Assembly (NCBI GenBank): GCA_028286605.1
Contig: JAQBRE010000007.1
Coordinates: 57,524 to 121,523, forward strand
Length of the DNA stretch: 64,000 nucleotides
Reading direction: 5' to 3'
From: Parcubacteria group bacterium
Lineage (GTDB): Bacteria; Patescibacteria; Paceibacteria; UBA9973; UBA2103
Below are positions 8,093 through 16,843 of this stretch, in pieces. Position numbers and translations under genes: made by a program. The notes beneath the pieces were generated by a model. It was given only the letters and a program-made list of their open reading frames with translations. It did not search any database and had not been told where the DNA came from. Position 1 is the first letter of the stretch, and each line of letters begins with the position of its first letter.

Positions 8093-9091
8093 ATGCTTGA
8101 CCTTACTGATATCGCGCAGTCGCTCGTCGCGCACGGAAAAGGAATCCTTGCCGCGGACGAAAGCGGTGACACCGCAGATAACAAACGACTGAAGCCCCAT
8201 GGCATCGAGCCATCAGAAGAGAATCGCCGAAAGTTCCGCGACCTCCTGCTCGCGACGCCAGGCGTAGAACAATATCTCACCGGCGTAATCCTGTACGACG
8301 AGACGTTGCATCAGAGCGACGATGCTGGCACGCCATTCGCGAAATCACTTTCGAATAAGGGAATCATCCCCGGTATCAAAGTGGATGAAGGTCTCGAGCC
8401 GTTCCCGGAAAGTCCTGACGAAACGATAACGAAAGGCTTGCTCGGCCTTCCTGAACGCCTCGCTGAATATAAGAAGACCTACGACACCGGCTTCACGAAG
8501 TGGCGCGCGGCGATAAAGATAGATGGCACGCGCTTGCCCACCGCTCAGGCGATCCATGAGAATGCGAAGCGCCTCGCGATGTACGCGCTCGAAGTGCAGA
8601 AAGCCGGCATGGTACCGATGGTGGAACCGGAAATGCTTCTCGACGGCAACCACAGCCGCATGCGCGCGAAGGAGGTCCTTACGGACGTGATAGGCATGCT
8701 GATGCAGGTGATGGAAGAACAAGCAGTAGACATGAGCGCGATCATTCTGAAAACGTCGATGGTTCTTTCGGGAAAAGACAGCGGACATACCGATACCCCT
8801 GAAGAAGTCGCTGCAGACACGATGAGCGTACTTATGGATACCGTACCTATAGAGGTGCCGGGCATAGTCTTCCTTTCAGGAGGTCAGTCTCCGGATCAGG
8901 CAACGACGAACCTCGCGGCTATCGCGAAGCTCGCGAAAGAGATGAATGCGCCATGGCCGCTTACGTTCTCCTATGCGCGCGCGCTGCAGGAAGATGCGCT
9001 CGCTACGTGGGCAGGAAAGGATGAGAATATCCCCGCAGCCCGCGAAGTATTCCTTGAACGTCTTAAGAAGGTGTCCGCAGCGCTAACCTAA
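8093..9091 (+). CDS. class I fructose-bisphosphate aldolase
   Basis: 332 aa. It cleaves or forms fructose 1,6-bisphosphate through a Schiff-base lysine. Matching features are GKGILAADESGDTADNKR near the N-terminus, YLTGVILYDETLHQ, GMVPMVEPEMLLDG, the Schiff-base lysine in IILKTSMV (Lys220), and the FLSGGQSPDQAT phosphate loop. This is the eukaryote-like class I type, which also occurs in scattered bacteria. It complements the neighbouring gap and pentose phosphate genes. The gene has its own leaderless promoter, and the pseudopilin gene follows after 5 nt. Confidence 0.95.
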   Translation: MLDLTDIAQSLVAHGKGILAADESGDTADNKRLKPHGIEPSEENRRKFRDLLLATPGVEQYLTGVILYDETLHQSDDAGTPFAKSLSNKGIIPGIKVDEGLEPFPESPDETITKGLLGLPERLAEYKKTYDTGFTKWRAAIKIDGTRLPTAQAIHENAKRLAMYALEVQKAGMVPMVEPEMLLDGNHSRMRAKEVLTDVIGMLMQVMEEQAVDMSAIILKTSMVLSGKDSGHTDTPEEVAADTMSVLMDTVPIEVPGIVFLSGGQSPDQATTNLAAIAKLAKEMNAPWPLTFSYARALQEDALATWAGKDENIPAAREVFLERLKKVSAALT

Positions 9092-9096
9092 ATTCT

Positions 9097-9663
9097 ATGA
9101 AACGCGGATTCACTCTTATCGAGCTTCTCGTCGTGATCGCGATTATCGGTACGCTCTCGTCAATCGTTCTTGCTTCGCTTAATTCTGCACGAGTGAAGGC
9201 GCGCGACGCGCAGCGGTTATCTGATGTTCATCAAATAACGAATGCGATTGAACTGTACGCAAATGATCATAATCCTGCGTACCCTTCAGTCGGCGGTTCA
9301 TTGGTAGGTACGGCATGCTTAGGTCTCTCTGCGGGGTCTTGCTGGGGCGGTTTGGTGCTTGGAAACTCCTTCATTGCGGCCGATTTTCAGCCATTCATCC
9401 AAATGCCTGTAGATCCGCTTCCCGCCCGAGGATTCGGAGATAGATATGTGTATGTGTTCGGACAAGTCTATAAGAACTGTGTCTTTGCGACGCCTTCTGC
9501 GCTAGGACATTTCATCCTGTATGTTCCCGATGGCGGACTCGCTTCCACCACGTCTACCTGTGCGGTGGGAATCAATGCATGCTGTTTCAGTACTCCCCTC
9601 TGTAGTGTTGGCTCTCTGGGAACAATATCGCCGAATTTTTGCGCCGTAGCGCTTCCTGACTAG
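9097..9663 (+). CDS. type IV pseudopilin-like protein
   Basis: 188 aa. The N-terminus is a textbook prepilin leader: MKRGFTLIELLVVIAIIGTL, with cleavage expected after Gly4 and N-methylation of Phe5, followed by a hydrophobic helix and a polar helix (ARDAQRLSDVHQITNAIELYAND) as in GspG/PilA-type subunits. The globular part has six or more Cys, which may form disulfides. Such pilins are assembled by type IV pilus machinery, which CPR genomes usually keep for attachment or DNA uptake; no assembly gene is in this window. It starts 5 nt after the aldolase and is probably co-transcribed with it, an odd pairing. Confidence 0.9.
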   Translation: MKRGFTLIELLVVIAIIGTLSSIVLASLNSARVKARDAQRLSDVHQITNAIELYANDHNPAYPSVGGSLVGTACLGLSAGSCWGGLVLGNSFIAADFQPFIQMPVDPLPARGFGDRYVYVFGQVYKNCVFATPSALGHFILYVPDGGLASTTSTCAVGINACCFSTPLCSVGSLGTISPNFCAVALPD

Positions 9664-9710
9664 GCCGTTTCTTGCATTTCAGTGCGCATTCAGGCATACT
9701 AGGGCCTACT

Positions 9711-10367
9711 ATGAACACGCTCGCAGCAGAACCCCGCAGCATTACCGGCAAGGCCGTGAAGGAGCTCCTTACTAAGGATCAGATGCCTGCAGTCGTCTAT
9801 GGACCTAAGCAGGAAGCGATGCCGATCTCGATCGGTCTCCTTGCATTCAAGCGCATGATCCGTGAGAACGGAGAGTCTTCGGTTATCGACCTCACCGGCC
9901 TCGGCACGCCGCTTCAGGTTCTTATTCACGAAGTGGATCGTGACCCCGTTACTAGCAGCCCGCGCCACGCAGATTTCTATGCGATCGAGAAGGGTGCGAA
10001 AGTCGAAGTCGCTATTCCGCTTACCTTCATCGGCGAGTCCGCTGCAGTTAAGGGAGGTGCAAGCATGGTCAAGGTCATGCACGAGCTCGAAGTGTCTGCA
10101 GATGCGTCGAAGCTTCCTCATGAACTGGAAGTCGATATCAGCACGCTCGAGAACATCGGTGATCAGATCCACGTTAAGGACATCAAGCTTCCCGCAGGCG
10201 TTACGACTCCAGTAGATGGCGAAGAGGTCATCGTGCTCATCCAGGAAGTAGAAGTAGAGCCAGAAACGACCGAAGGTCCTGACATGGACGCTATCGAGGT
10301 TGAGCAGAAGGGCAAGGGTGAAGATGGTGACGCCGCTTCTACAGAAGACGCAGCTGCTGAAGGATAA
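9711..10367 (+). CDS. rplY: ribosomal protein L25 (CTC form)
   Basis: 218 aa. It binds 5S rRNA in the large subunit. The N-terminal L25 domain (residues 1-90) shows AEPRSITGKAVKELLTKDQM, PAVVYGPKQEAM and HEVDRDPVTSSPRHADFYAI. It is followed by the TL5/CTC beta domain (FIGESAAVKGG, IHVKDIKLPAGV) and an acidic tail of about 35 residues rich in Glu, Asp and Ala. A longer in-frame start at 9672 exists, but ATG 9711 matches the family N-terminus and lies 10 nt after CATACT (9695-9700). Confidence 0.95.
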   Translation: MNTLAAEPRSITGKAVKELLTKDQMPAVVYGPKQEAMPISIGLLAFKRMIRENGESSVIDLTGLGTPLQVLIHEVDRDPVTSSPRHADFYAIEKGAKVEVAIPLTFIGESAAVKGGASMVKVMHELEVSADASKLPHELEVDISTLENIGDQIHVKDIKLPAGVTTPVDGEEVIVLIQEVEVEPETTEGPDMDAIEVEQKGKGEDGDAASTEDAAAEG

Positions 10368-10406
10368 TAGTTTTAGATCTGAAGAAGAAAGAGACGCGCC
10401 TGTGGC

Positions 10407-10437
10407 GAGGATCGGCATCTTTTCGCCGATCCTCTTT
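10407..10437 (+). terminator. terminator after rplY
   Basis: A 10-bp stem (GAGGATCGGC with GCCGATCCTC) around a T-rich loop, followed by TTTC. It separates rplY from the next promoter. Confidence 0.75.
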
Positions 10438-10469
10438 CAATATATGCATCGTGGTACACTGTTCCAGTT

Positions 10470-11894
10470 ATGTTCCTAAGGCAAAATCGGTTTGTTTTCG
10501 GTACAGGTGTACTTCTTTTCGTACTCCTCACGTGTACGCTTGTGCCTCAGATTACCCGTGCCCAAACAGCCACAGCGCCTGCAACAGACGATGTCGCTGC
10601 CAGGCGTGCCGCGCTTCAGTCCCAACTCGACCAGGTCGAAGCGCAGATTACCCAGACCCAAGGGACGCTCACCACGCTCCACGGCCAGCACTCTTCGCTT
10701 CAGAACGATATAAATATTCTCGACACCGGAATAAAGAAAGCTCAGCTTCAGGTACAGGCAACGCAGATCCAGATTCAGGCATTGAATGAAAACATTACCG
10801 TGCATGCCAGCACGATCGGCCAGCTCAGCGGAAAGCTTTCTGACGAACAGGCATCGCTCGCACAGATCGTACGTGAGACGCGCGAAGTTGATGACGAGTC
10901 GCTCGTAGAACTCGTTTTCTCTGCACAGGATGTTTCAGGCTTCTTTAACGATCTTGATTCCTTCGCGACGCTCAAGCAGCAGCTCGGCGCATCTTCGCAG
11001 CAGCTTACGCAAACAAAGTCTGCTACGGAGACCGAGAAGCAGTCGCTCGAAGACCAGAAGACGCAGCAGACGCAGCTTGAAGCAGTGCAGGCCGCGGCGA
11101 AGCAAAGTATTGTAGACCAGCAGAATCAGAAGAAGACGCTGCTTGCGCAGACGACAACAAAGGAAACCACCTATCAGAGCATCTTCAATGCGCAGCAGCA
11201 GACCGCGACACAGATTCGTGCTGAGCTCTTCGCCCTTGCCGGCGGCAATGGCACCATCACGCTGCCTATAGCTATCACGCTCGCCACGCAGGCAGGCGCT
11301 GCTACCGGCGTGCGTCCCGCGCTTATCCTTGGCATCTTGAAGCAGGAGACTAACCTCGGACAGAATCTTGGCAATGGCGTATGGACGGTAGACATGAGTC
11401 CGACGCGCGATCAGCCGGTCTTCAAAGTGATCATGGCGAATCTCGGTCTTGATCCAAATTCAGTGAAAGTCTCCAAAGCACAAGCTGGCGGCTGGGGCGG
11501 GGCGATGGGCCCGAGCCAGTTCATCCCTTCAACCTGGGCATGCTATGCCGGCTATATAAATACGACGACCGGTTCCTGCGGAAAGGGAACTGATGGCACC
11601 TATGCCGGCCCGTGGACATACGACGCATCGAAAGATCGCCTTGCGAAGGATGCAGGCCACCCAAGCACGCCTTCCAATCCGTATAACAATCTTGACGCAT
11701 TCACTGCAACCGCGCTTCTGCTGGCAGATAATGGTGCATCGGCAAAGACTCCCGCTGCCGAGCGACTTTCAGCACTTCGCTACTACGCAGGATGGGGAGG
11801 TGCGACGAATCCTGCGTATTCCTTCTACGGCGACGGCGTAATGAATTACGCGACGCAGTTCCAGAGCGATATCGACACGCTTTCCGGCTCGTAG
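10470..11894 (+). CDS. secreted coiled-coil protein with lytic transglycosylase-like domain
   Basis: 474 aa. A signal peptide (about residues 1-32, ending at TRAQ) leads into a long coiled coil (about 45-255, rich in Gln/Leu/Ala, PcsB- or CwlO-like). A C-terminal globular domain resembles the SLT_2/MltB transglycosylase fold: LILGILKQETNLGQNLG contains the probable catalytic Glu, and GGWGGAMGPSQFIPSTW is the typical substrate-cleft motif. The likely role is peptidoglycan cleavage or remodelling outside the membrane, with the coiled coil controlling activity. TACACT (10455-10460) ends 9 nt before the ATG. The gene is followed by two other envelope genes. Confidence 0.85.
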   Translation: MFLRQNRFVFGTGVLLFVLLTCTLVPQITRAQTATAPATDDVAARRAALQSQLDQVEAQITQTQGTLTTLHGQHSSLQNDINILDTGIKKAQLQVQATQIQIQALNENITVHASTIGQLSGKLSDEQASLAQIVRETREVDDESLVELVFSAQDVSGFFNDLDSFATLKQQLGASSQQLTQTKSATETEKQSLEDQKTQQTQLEAVQAAAKQSIVDQQNQKKTLLAQTTTKETTYQSIFNAQQQTATQIRAELFALAGGNGTITLPIAITLATQAGAATGVRPALILGILKQETNLGQNLGNGVWTVDMSPTRDQPVFKVIMANLGLDPNSVKVSKAQAGGWGGAMGPSQFIPSTWACYAGYINTTTGSCGKGTDGTYAGPWTYDASKDRLAKDAGHPSTPSNPYNNLDAFTATALLLADNGASAKTPAAERLSALRYYAGWGGATNPAYSFYGDGVMNYATQFQSDIDTLSGS

Positions 11895-11946
11895 TTGTTC
11901 ACAAAGCAACACTAGCGCGCTTGGCTTGTGCGGTATCATATATCTA

Positions 11947-12975
11947 ATGCCACCGACACAACCCGCAGCGTCAATGCCAGCTGATCAGAGCACTGTTAGC
12001 CCACCTTCCTATCAGCTTCCTCCTGTTCCTCCGGCACCTCCTCATAGAGGTCGAACCATTACCCTAATCGTTGTAGGCGCCCTAATCGTATTGCTTGCCA
12101 TTGTTGCCGGCCTCTATTACTTCACGCCGCTCGGCACTCAGCTGATGACTATGTTTGTGCCGACCTCGATTCCTACGGAATTGAAGAGCGCATCATTCCT
12201 TTCAGATACGCCGACAGGGAACACGATCGTGTATCAGGGTACTGATTCAATAAAGACGCCTAAGGACGCAGGCACCGTTATAGTATCCGCGGTTGAAAAT
12301 GCCAGCGGCGGTGCACGCATCACACGTTCGGCTGACGGCACGTTCAAAGTACTCCTCGACAATACTGTAGTGATTCAGGATACGAAACAGCGCATCGGTA
12401 TCGATCGATCTCCTGACGGAAAGAGTGTCGTATTCGCGCAAGCAAGCAGTACAATCCCATTCATTCCTCCTGCTATCTCACCAACGTTGCATATAGACCG
12501 TAAGGGTTGGAACGTATTGGTATATGTGCCGGCTTCGCACACTACCATCAATCTGGGTACAGGCGTGTCGCCATTCTTCATCGATACGACACATGTTGCG
12601 TGGCTCGCGCCTGCCGGTCTTGCGGTGGCAGACCTCTCGACAGGGCAATCCAAGATTCTCGTACCGGACACGACGGGACGTGCATCAGCCGCTACTCTTG
12701 TGTCTCCTGATCACAGCGTGTTCGCTTGGTATCAGGGAGCAACGAAGACAATGATGCCGTACAAGGTTACTGCGACTGCGGCTATGGCATTGCCTAAGAC
12801 GTTGATACCAGATTCATTGCGCTGGGTAGCGCTCGGCAACGACTCGTTCTACGAGTTGCAGCCAGTCGCATCAGAAACGGAAATTCTCAAGCAGCCATTC
12901 GGTGCAAGCGCAACGGTAGTTGGGCGTCTCCCGCTGTCGGCTGCCATAACTCGTCTGTGGCTCGGTTCAATTTAA
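11947..12975 (+). CDS. membrane-anchored extracytoplasmic protein, unknown function
   Basis: 342 aa. The first 40 residues are Pro/Ser-rich and probably cytoplasmic, followed by basic residues (HRGR) and one transmembrane helix (about 42-64). The large extracytoplasmic part consists of short beta-strand units with repeated patterns such as SPDGKSVVFAQ, THVAWLAPAGLAVADL and SPDHSVFAWYQG, reminiscent of a WD40/TolB-like propeller. The start was set at 11947 because TATCAT (11934-11939) ends 7 nt before it and an upstream TTG would place the gene inside the promoter. No specific function can be assigned; neighbours are cell-wall and surface proteins. Confidence 0.75.
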   Translation: MPPTQPAASMPADQSTVSPPSYQLPPVPPAPPHRGRTITLIVVGALIVLLAIVAGLYYFTPLGTQLMTMFVPTSIPTELKSASFLSDTPTGNTIVYQGTDSIKTPKDAGTVIVSAVENASGGARITRSADGTFKVLLDNTVVIQDTKQRIGIDRSPDGKSVVFAQASSTIPFIPPAISPTLHIDRKGWNVLVYVPASHTTINLGTGVSPFFIDTTHVAWLAPAGLAVADLSTGQSKILVPDTTGRASAATLVSPDHSVFAWYQGATKTMMPYKVTATAAMALPKTLIPDSLRWVALGNDSFYELQPVASETEILKQPFGASATVVGRLPLSAAITRLWLGSI

Positions 12976-12980
12976 CTTCT

Positions 12981-13946
12981 ATGCATATGCCTCGAATTTC
13001 ATCGTCCCTCATTACCAAGTCTCTCGTTACTCTTGTGGTGCTTATCGCAGGCGTGATCGTTTTCGCAAACCATACCCACACGGCACTTGCCGCTGGCGGT
13101 ACCTATGCATTCACCTCACAGTATCTTAGTTACGATGATACATGGATTCCTTGTACAAGCTTTAGCACCCCTACGGCCTTTAGCTGTAATGCGAGTACGG
13201 TAGGTAATAGCTTCGTCGCTAACGTGTGTCGCGGCCCCGGTTGGGATGTGACCGAGTACACGTGTACCTATACGCCGCCACCCGCAAGCGTGTGCACCGT
13301 GGATACGAGTTGTGCAGCAAACACCTGTACGACGAGCACCTGTACAGCAACGAACGCGGATTGTAGTACCAGTACGATTGCCGGTACCAAGAACTGTTCG
13401 GTTGCCTGCTCTGTAAGTAACACATGCGGTACGCTTACGAATACTGGAGTATTAATAGGTAGCGTGTGCAGTGCGCCGCCTCCTTCCGAAGCAACCTGTA
13501 CTGCGCCACCTCCTAGCTGTGTTCCTAATGGAGCATGTACGGCAGCCAATACGTGTTCCGGCTCAACCTGTGTTGATAATTGCGGTACTACGTTTAATGG
13601 AACTATGACGGGTGGATCGTGTGTCGTTATTCCTCCTGGGCCCACTGTTTGTTCTAGTCCGACGGTTACCGTAACGGCATCACCGACGCGCGTGAAATCG
13701 GGAAGCACGACGGTCCTTACGATTACCGGAACAGGTCTTACCAGCAGCTGTACGCTTACCGGAACTGGCTCTGGCGCAACGGTGAATCAGGTGCTCACAC
13801 CGACCTCGTGTACGCTGAGCCCGAATCCAACGACCGTCACGACACCACCGATTACGACTCAATCTACCTTTACGGTTACGTGTGCTGATATCGCGGTACC
13901 CACTAAGATCATAGTGAATCTGAACCCAACATTCACCGCGTTCTAG
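12981..13946 (+). CDS. cysteine-rich secreted protein
   Basis: About 321 aa. A hydrophobic N-terminus (residues 15-35, ending at ALAAGG) is a signal peptide or anchor. The mature part has two sections. The first is Cys/Thr-rich (about 80-215) with many CT, TC and SC pairs such as CTVDTSCAANTCTTSTC and NTCSGSTCVDNCGT, suggesting disulfide-stabilised repeats. The second is a C-terminal Ig-like beta domain (TVTASPTRVKSGSTTVLTI). Start could be 12981 or 12987 (ATG CAT ATG). It begins 5 nt after the previous gene and is likely co-transcribed. Function unknown; a surface display role is inferred. Confidence 0.7.
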   Translation: MHMPRISSSLITKSLVTLVVLIAGVIVFANHTHTALAAGGTYAFTSQYLSYDDTWIPCTSFSTPTAFSCNASTVGNSFVANVCRGPGWDVTEYTCTYTPPPASVCTVDTSCAANTCTTSTCTATNADCSTSTIAGTKNCSVACSVSNTCGTLTNTGVLIGSVCSAPPPSEATCTAPPPSCVPNGACTAANTCSGSTCVDNCGTTFNGTMTGGSCVVIPPGPTVCSSPTVTVTASPTRVKSGSTTVLTITGTGLTSSCTLTGTGSGATVNQVLTPTSCTLSPNPTTVTTPPITTQSTFTVTCADIAVPTKIIVNLNPTFTAF

Positions 13947-13956
13947 CGATAGTAAG

Positions 13957-13995
13957 GAGGACGCCCGTCAGGCATTGCCTGACGGGCGTCCTTTT
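13957..13995 (+). terminator. strong terminator
   Basis: A nearly perfect 17-bp inverted repeat (AGGACGCCCGTCAGGCA with its complement) followed by TTTT. It ends the envelope operon. The rpmE promoter TATAGT (13998-14003) follows at once. Confidence 0.9.
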
Positions 13996-14012
13996 GGTAT
14001 AGTCATTCCACT

Positions 14013-14267
14013 ATGAAGAAAGACATCCACCCAGCCGATTACCGCACTGTGATGTTCGAGGACATGTCCTCGGGCGCGGTGTTCCTTATCGGTTCGACCA
14101 TCCACACGAAAGAAACCGGCACACATGAGGGAAAGGAGTACCCGAAGGTTGTCGTTGAAATCTCCAGCAAGTCTCACCCGTTCTACACCGGTGAAGACCG
14201 TACGCTCGACAAGACAGGACGTGTTGAGAAGTTCAAGCAGCGTGTCGCTGCAGCGAAGAATAAGTAA
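14013..14267 (+). CDS. rpmE2: ribosomal protein L31, type B
   Basis: 84 aa. A large-subunit protein that bridges to the small subunit. It starts MKKDIHPADYRTVMFEDM and contains VVEISSKSHPFYTG, the pattern of type B L31. It has none of the four zinc-binding cysteines of type A, so it is the zinc-independent form; here it may be the only copy, which cannot be checked. TATAGT ends 9 nt before the ATG. An unusual structured element (14271-14354) follows. Confidence 0.95.
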   Translation: MKKDIHPADYRTVMFEDMSSGAVFLIGSTIHTKETGTHEGKEYPKVVVEISSKSHPFYTGEDRTLDKTGRVEKFKQRVAAAKNK

Positions 14268-14270
14268 GGC

Positions 14271-14354
14271 AAAAGGCTGGGAATAGCTTCTCTCGCGTCC
14301 TCGCCTCGGGCCCTGCACGGCTCCGGGCGCTGCGAGAACTATTCCCAGCCTTTT
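14271..14354 (+). ncRNA. conserved rod-shaped RNA hairpin, copy A
   Basis: The outer stem is 16 bp (AAAAGGCTGGGAATAG with CTATTCCCAGCCTTTT). Inside are a TCTCGC/GCGAGA stem, then CGCC(T)CGG with CCGGGCG, a GCC/GGC clamp and the loop CTGCAC. A second copy (16109-16191) keeps the inner sequence but has a different outer stem that still pairs. This copy ends with TTTT and could also terminate rpmE. It lies immediately before the prfA promoter. Confidence 0.65.
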
Positions 14355-14380
14355 GTGTTGATATACTTCGAGCAACAACC

Positions 14381-15337
14381 ATGATTGAGTACTCATCTGA
14401 TTTTAAGGCGAATCACAAAACCGCGTACTTGGCGGAGGAGTTTGAGCGTCTGGAGGCAGAACGAAGTAGCGGAAGAGAAGCGGCAGGGGAGGACGCGGTG
14501 CTGCGTGAGATGGCTGCAGAAGATGAGGACCGTATTGATGCGCGGCAGAAGGAGATTCTCGGAACCATCGAGGATATTTTGAATAAGGATAAGGAGGAAG
14601 AAAGCTTGCCGAAGGCCGTGGTGTTGGAATTCCGTGCTGGCGCTGGCGGCGATGAAGCGACGTTGTTCGCTCAAGAGCTGAAGGAGATGTACCAGAAGTA
14701 CGCAGAAGCGAAGGGTTGGCCAGTACGCGTTATAGATGAGCTCACGATCGAAGTGAGCGGAACGAAAGCGTATGAGGCGCTTCGGTACGAAACTGGCGTG
14801 CATCGCGTGCAGCGCGTTCCACAAACGGAAAAATCCGGACGTATACACACTTCAACTGCATCGGTCGCTTCGCTCCCTATTCGCACGAAGCCGAAGTTCG
14901 AGATCAACCCTACGGATATCGAGATGGAATTCTCGCGCTCCGGCGGCGCAGGCGGCCAGAACGTGAACAAGGTGGAGTCTGCGGTGCGTCTCATTCACAA
15001 GCCGACGGGTATAGATGTTCGCTCAACGAGCGAACGCTCGCAGCTGAACAACCGCCTTAAGGCTATGGAAATCCTTTCCGCGAAGCTCGAAGCTATCTAT
15101 GAGGAAGAAGAGGCAAAGAAGCACGCGGATATGCGCTCAGGCCAGATCGGTACGGGCGACCGCTCCGAGAAGATCCGCACCTATAACTTTCTGCAGGATC
15201 GCATCACGGATCACCGCTTGAAAGAGTCCTGGCATAACCTGCCTAAAATCATGCTCGGAAACCTCGATCCTATCGTTGAGGCCCTTCAGGCTGCCGCAGC
15301 GAACGGGGGAGTGGGCGCTGCTGAGGATGCTGAGTAA
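14381..15337 (+). CDS. prfA: peptide chain release factor 1
   Basis: 318 aa, shorter than the usual ~360 because the N-terminal helical domain is reduced. It releases nascent protein at UAA and UAG. Visible features are the catalytic loop GGAGGQNVNKVESAVRL (GGQ at 191-193), and the stop-recognition segment HRVQRVPQTEKSGRIHTS, where PQT (147-149) replaces the common PAT but still fits the RF1 PxT pattern and not RF2's SPF. This matches the window's strong preference for TAA and TAG stops. TATACT lies at 14362-14367, 13 nt before the ATG. Confidence 0.96.
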   Translation: MIEYSSDFKANHKTAYLAEEFERLEAERSSGREAAGEDAVLREMAAEDEDRIDARQKEILGTIEDILNKDKEEESLPKAVVLEFRAGAGGDEATLFAQELKEMYQKYAEAKGWPVRVIDELTIEVSGTKAYEALRYETGVHRVQRVPQTEKSGRIHTSTASVASLPIRTKPKFEINPTDIEMEFSRSGGAGGQNVNKVESAVRLIHKPTGIDVRSTSERSQLNNRLKAMEILSAKLEAIYEEEEAKKHADMRSGQIGTGDRSEKIRTYNFLQDRITDHRLKESWHNLPKIMLGNLDPIVEALQAAAANGGVGAAEDAE

Positions 15338-15400
15338 GTGTTTCGCGACGGTCTGTAAGGCCGTATTGCGCCCCTATATGGCGTGTGGTATCTTCTGTCT

Positions 15401-16102
15401 ATGACTACCGATACATCGGCTGGGCCTGGCGTTGACGCTCTCTTTGCAGCGGGCGCTCACTTTGCCCAGGTGAAAAGCCGTCGCCACCCAACTATGAAGC
15501 CGTTCGTCCTTGGCTCTAAGAGCAAGGTTGAGATCTTCGATCTCGTTAAGACCGATGCACAGCTTGCAGCGGCTAAGACCGCTATCGCGGCGCTCGCACG
15601 CGACGGCAAGACCATCCTCTTCGTCGGCGGCAAGCGCGAAGTATCCGATCAGGTTCGTGAAGCAGCGAAGCGCATCGGACAGCCGTATGTTGCTGGTCGC
15701 TGGCTCGGCGGCACTATCTCTAACTTCGTAGAGATCAAGAAGCGTATCGACCGCCTTGCAGACCTCACCGAGAAGCGCTCTACTGGCGAACTCAGCAAGC
15801 TCTACACGAAGCTCGAGCGCGTCTACATCGACCGCGAAATCGACCGTCTCACTGAGCGCCTCGACGGTATCCGCAACCTCGCGAAGCGTCCTGACGCTAT
15901 GGTTATCGTAGACACGAAGGCTGAGGCACACGCTTCTAAGGAAGCGAAGGATGCAGGCATTCCTGTTATCGGCATCATGAGCTCGGATTGCGATATCCAC
16001 GATGCTGCATTCCCTATAGTCACTAATGACGCTTCACGCGCAACGGTGACTCTCGTTCTTCAGGAACTCACGAACGCGTTCGAAGTCGGTCAGAAGGGAT
16101 AG
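15401..16102 (+). CDS. rpsB: ribosomal protein S2
   Basis: 233 aa. Small-subunit protein. It shows the typical N-terminal AGAHFAQVKSRRHPTMKPFV (normally GVHFGHxxxxWNPKM), FVGGKREVSDQVREAAKRIGQ, YVAGRWLGGTISNF and AMVIVDTKAEAHASKEAKDAG. ATG 15401 was chosen over an upstream ATG at 15383 because TATCTT (15389-15394) ends 6 nt before it, so the upstream codon falls inside the promoter. It is followed by tsf, the classic pair, with the second copy of the structured hairpin between them. Confidence 0.95.
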   Translation: MTTDTSAGPGVDALFAAGAHFAQVKSRRHPTMKPFVLGSKSKVEIFDLVKTDAQLAAAKTAIAALARDGKTILFVGGKREVSDQVREAAKRIGQPYVAGRWLGGTISNFVEIKKRIDRLADLTEKRSTGELSKLYTKLERVYIDREIDRLTERLDGIRNLAKRPDAMVIVDTKAEAHASKEAKDAGIPVIGIMSSDCDIHDAAFPIVTNDASRATVTLVLQELTNAFEVGQKG

Positions 16103-16108
16103 ATAGCA

Positions 16109-16191
16109 GGAAGCTCTGAGTAGCTTCCCTCGCGTGCTCACCTCGAGTACCTGCACGGTTCCGCGCGCTGCGGGAACTACTCAGAGCTTCC
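16109..16191 (+). ncRNA. conserved rod-shaped RNA hairpin, copy B
   Basis: The outer stem is GGAAGCTCTGAGTAG with CTACTCAGAGCTTCC (15 bp). The inner part aligns with copy A: TAGCTTC, CTCGCGT, CCTCG, the loop CCTGCACGG, GCGCTGCG and GAACTA are all shared. It lacks the T-run of a terminator and lies between rpsB and tsf. Confidence 0.65.
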
Positions 16192-16231
16192 TTACGTTCG
16201 ATATCTTTTGTACAATAAACGAAACACAAAT

Positions 16232-16813
16232 ATGGAAATCACTACCGAAATGCTCAAAACTCTCCGTGACAAAACGGGAGTATCAGTAATGCAGTGCAAG
16301 AAAGCTTTGGAAGAGGCAGAGGGAGATATTGATAAGGCTGAGGTTATCCTGCGCAAGCGCTCGAGCTCTGCCGCAGAGAAGAAGGGAGATCGCGAGCTCG
16401 GTGCAGGTGCTATCGGTTCCTACGTACACGGCGGCGAGATCGGCGCTATGGTGCTTCTTTCCTGCGAGACGGACTTCGTTGCACGTAACCCAGAATTCCC
16501 TGCGCTCGCTCGCGAAATCGCGATGCAGATCGCCGCTTCTGATCCGAAGTACCTGAACGAGGCAGACATCGCTCCTGAGGCTGTAACAGCCGCTAAGGCG
16601 GTCTTTACTGCAGAGGTGCAGGACAAGCCCGCAGACATGCAGGAGAAGATCCTCGAGGGCAAGATGGCTTCGTATTTCAAGGACATGGTCCTCATGAATC
16701 AGACATACATCAAGGATGATTCTAAGAGCGTGAAGGACCTCATCACGGAGGCTTCACAGAAGTTCGGCGAGCGCGTCGAGATCACGAAGTACGCGCGCTT
16801 CAGCGCGCGCTAG
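16232..16813 (+). CDS. tsf: elongation factor Ts, short form
   Basis: 193 aa, against about 283 in E. coli; similar to the compact form known from Thermus. It exchanges GDP for GTP on EF-Tu. The UBA-like N-terminus (MLKTLRDKTGVSVMQCKKAL) and the core VLLSCETDFVARNPEF are clear. One core subdomain and the coiled coil seen in proteobacteria appear reduced. ATG 16232 is used because it matches the family N-terminus; TACAAT (16211-16216) ends 15 nt upstream. An alternative upstream ATG at 16208 would add eight unrelated residues. Confidence 0.95.
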   Translation: MEITTEMLKTLRDKTGVSVMQCKKALEEAEGDIDKAEVILRKRSSSAAEKKGDRELGAGAIGSYVHGGEIGAMVLLSCETDFVARNPEFPALAREIAMQIAASDPKYLNEADIAPEAVTAAKAVFTAEVQDKPADMQEKILEGKMASYFKDMVLMNQTYIKDDSKSVKDLITEASQKFGERVEITKYARFSAR

Positions 16814-16843
16814 GGTTCGTCCGCGAGCTCCGCTTGCATCACT

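Noticed and set aside
14271..14354. simple terminator of rpmE
   Set aside because: As a full explanation this fails because the inner sequence is shared with the copy after rpsB, which lacks a T-run.
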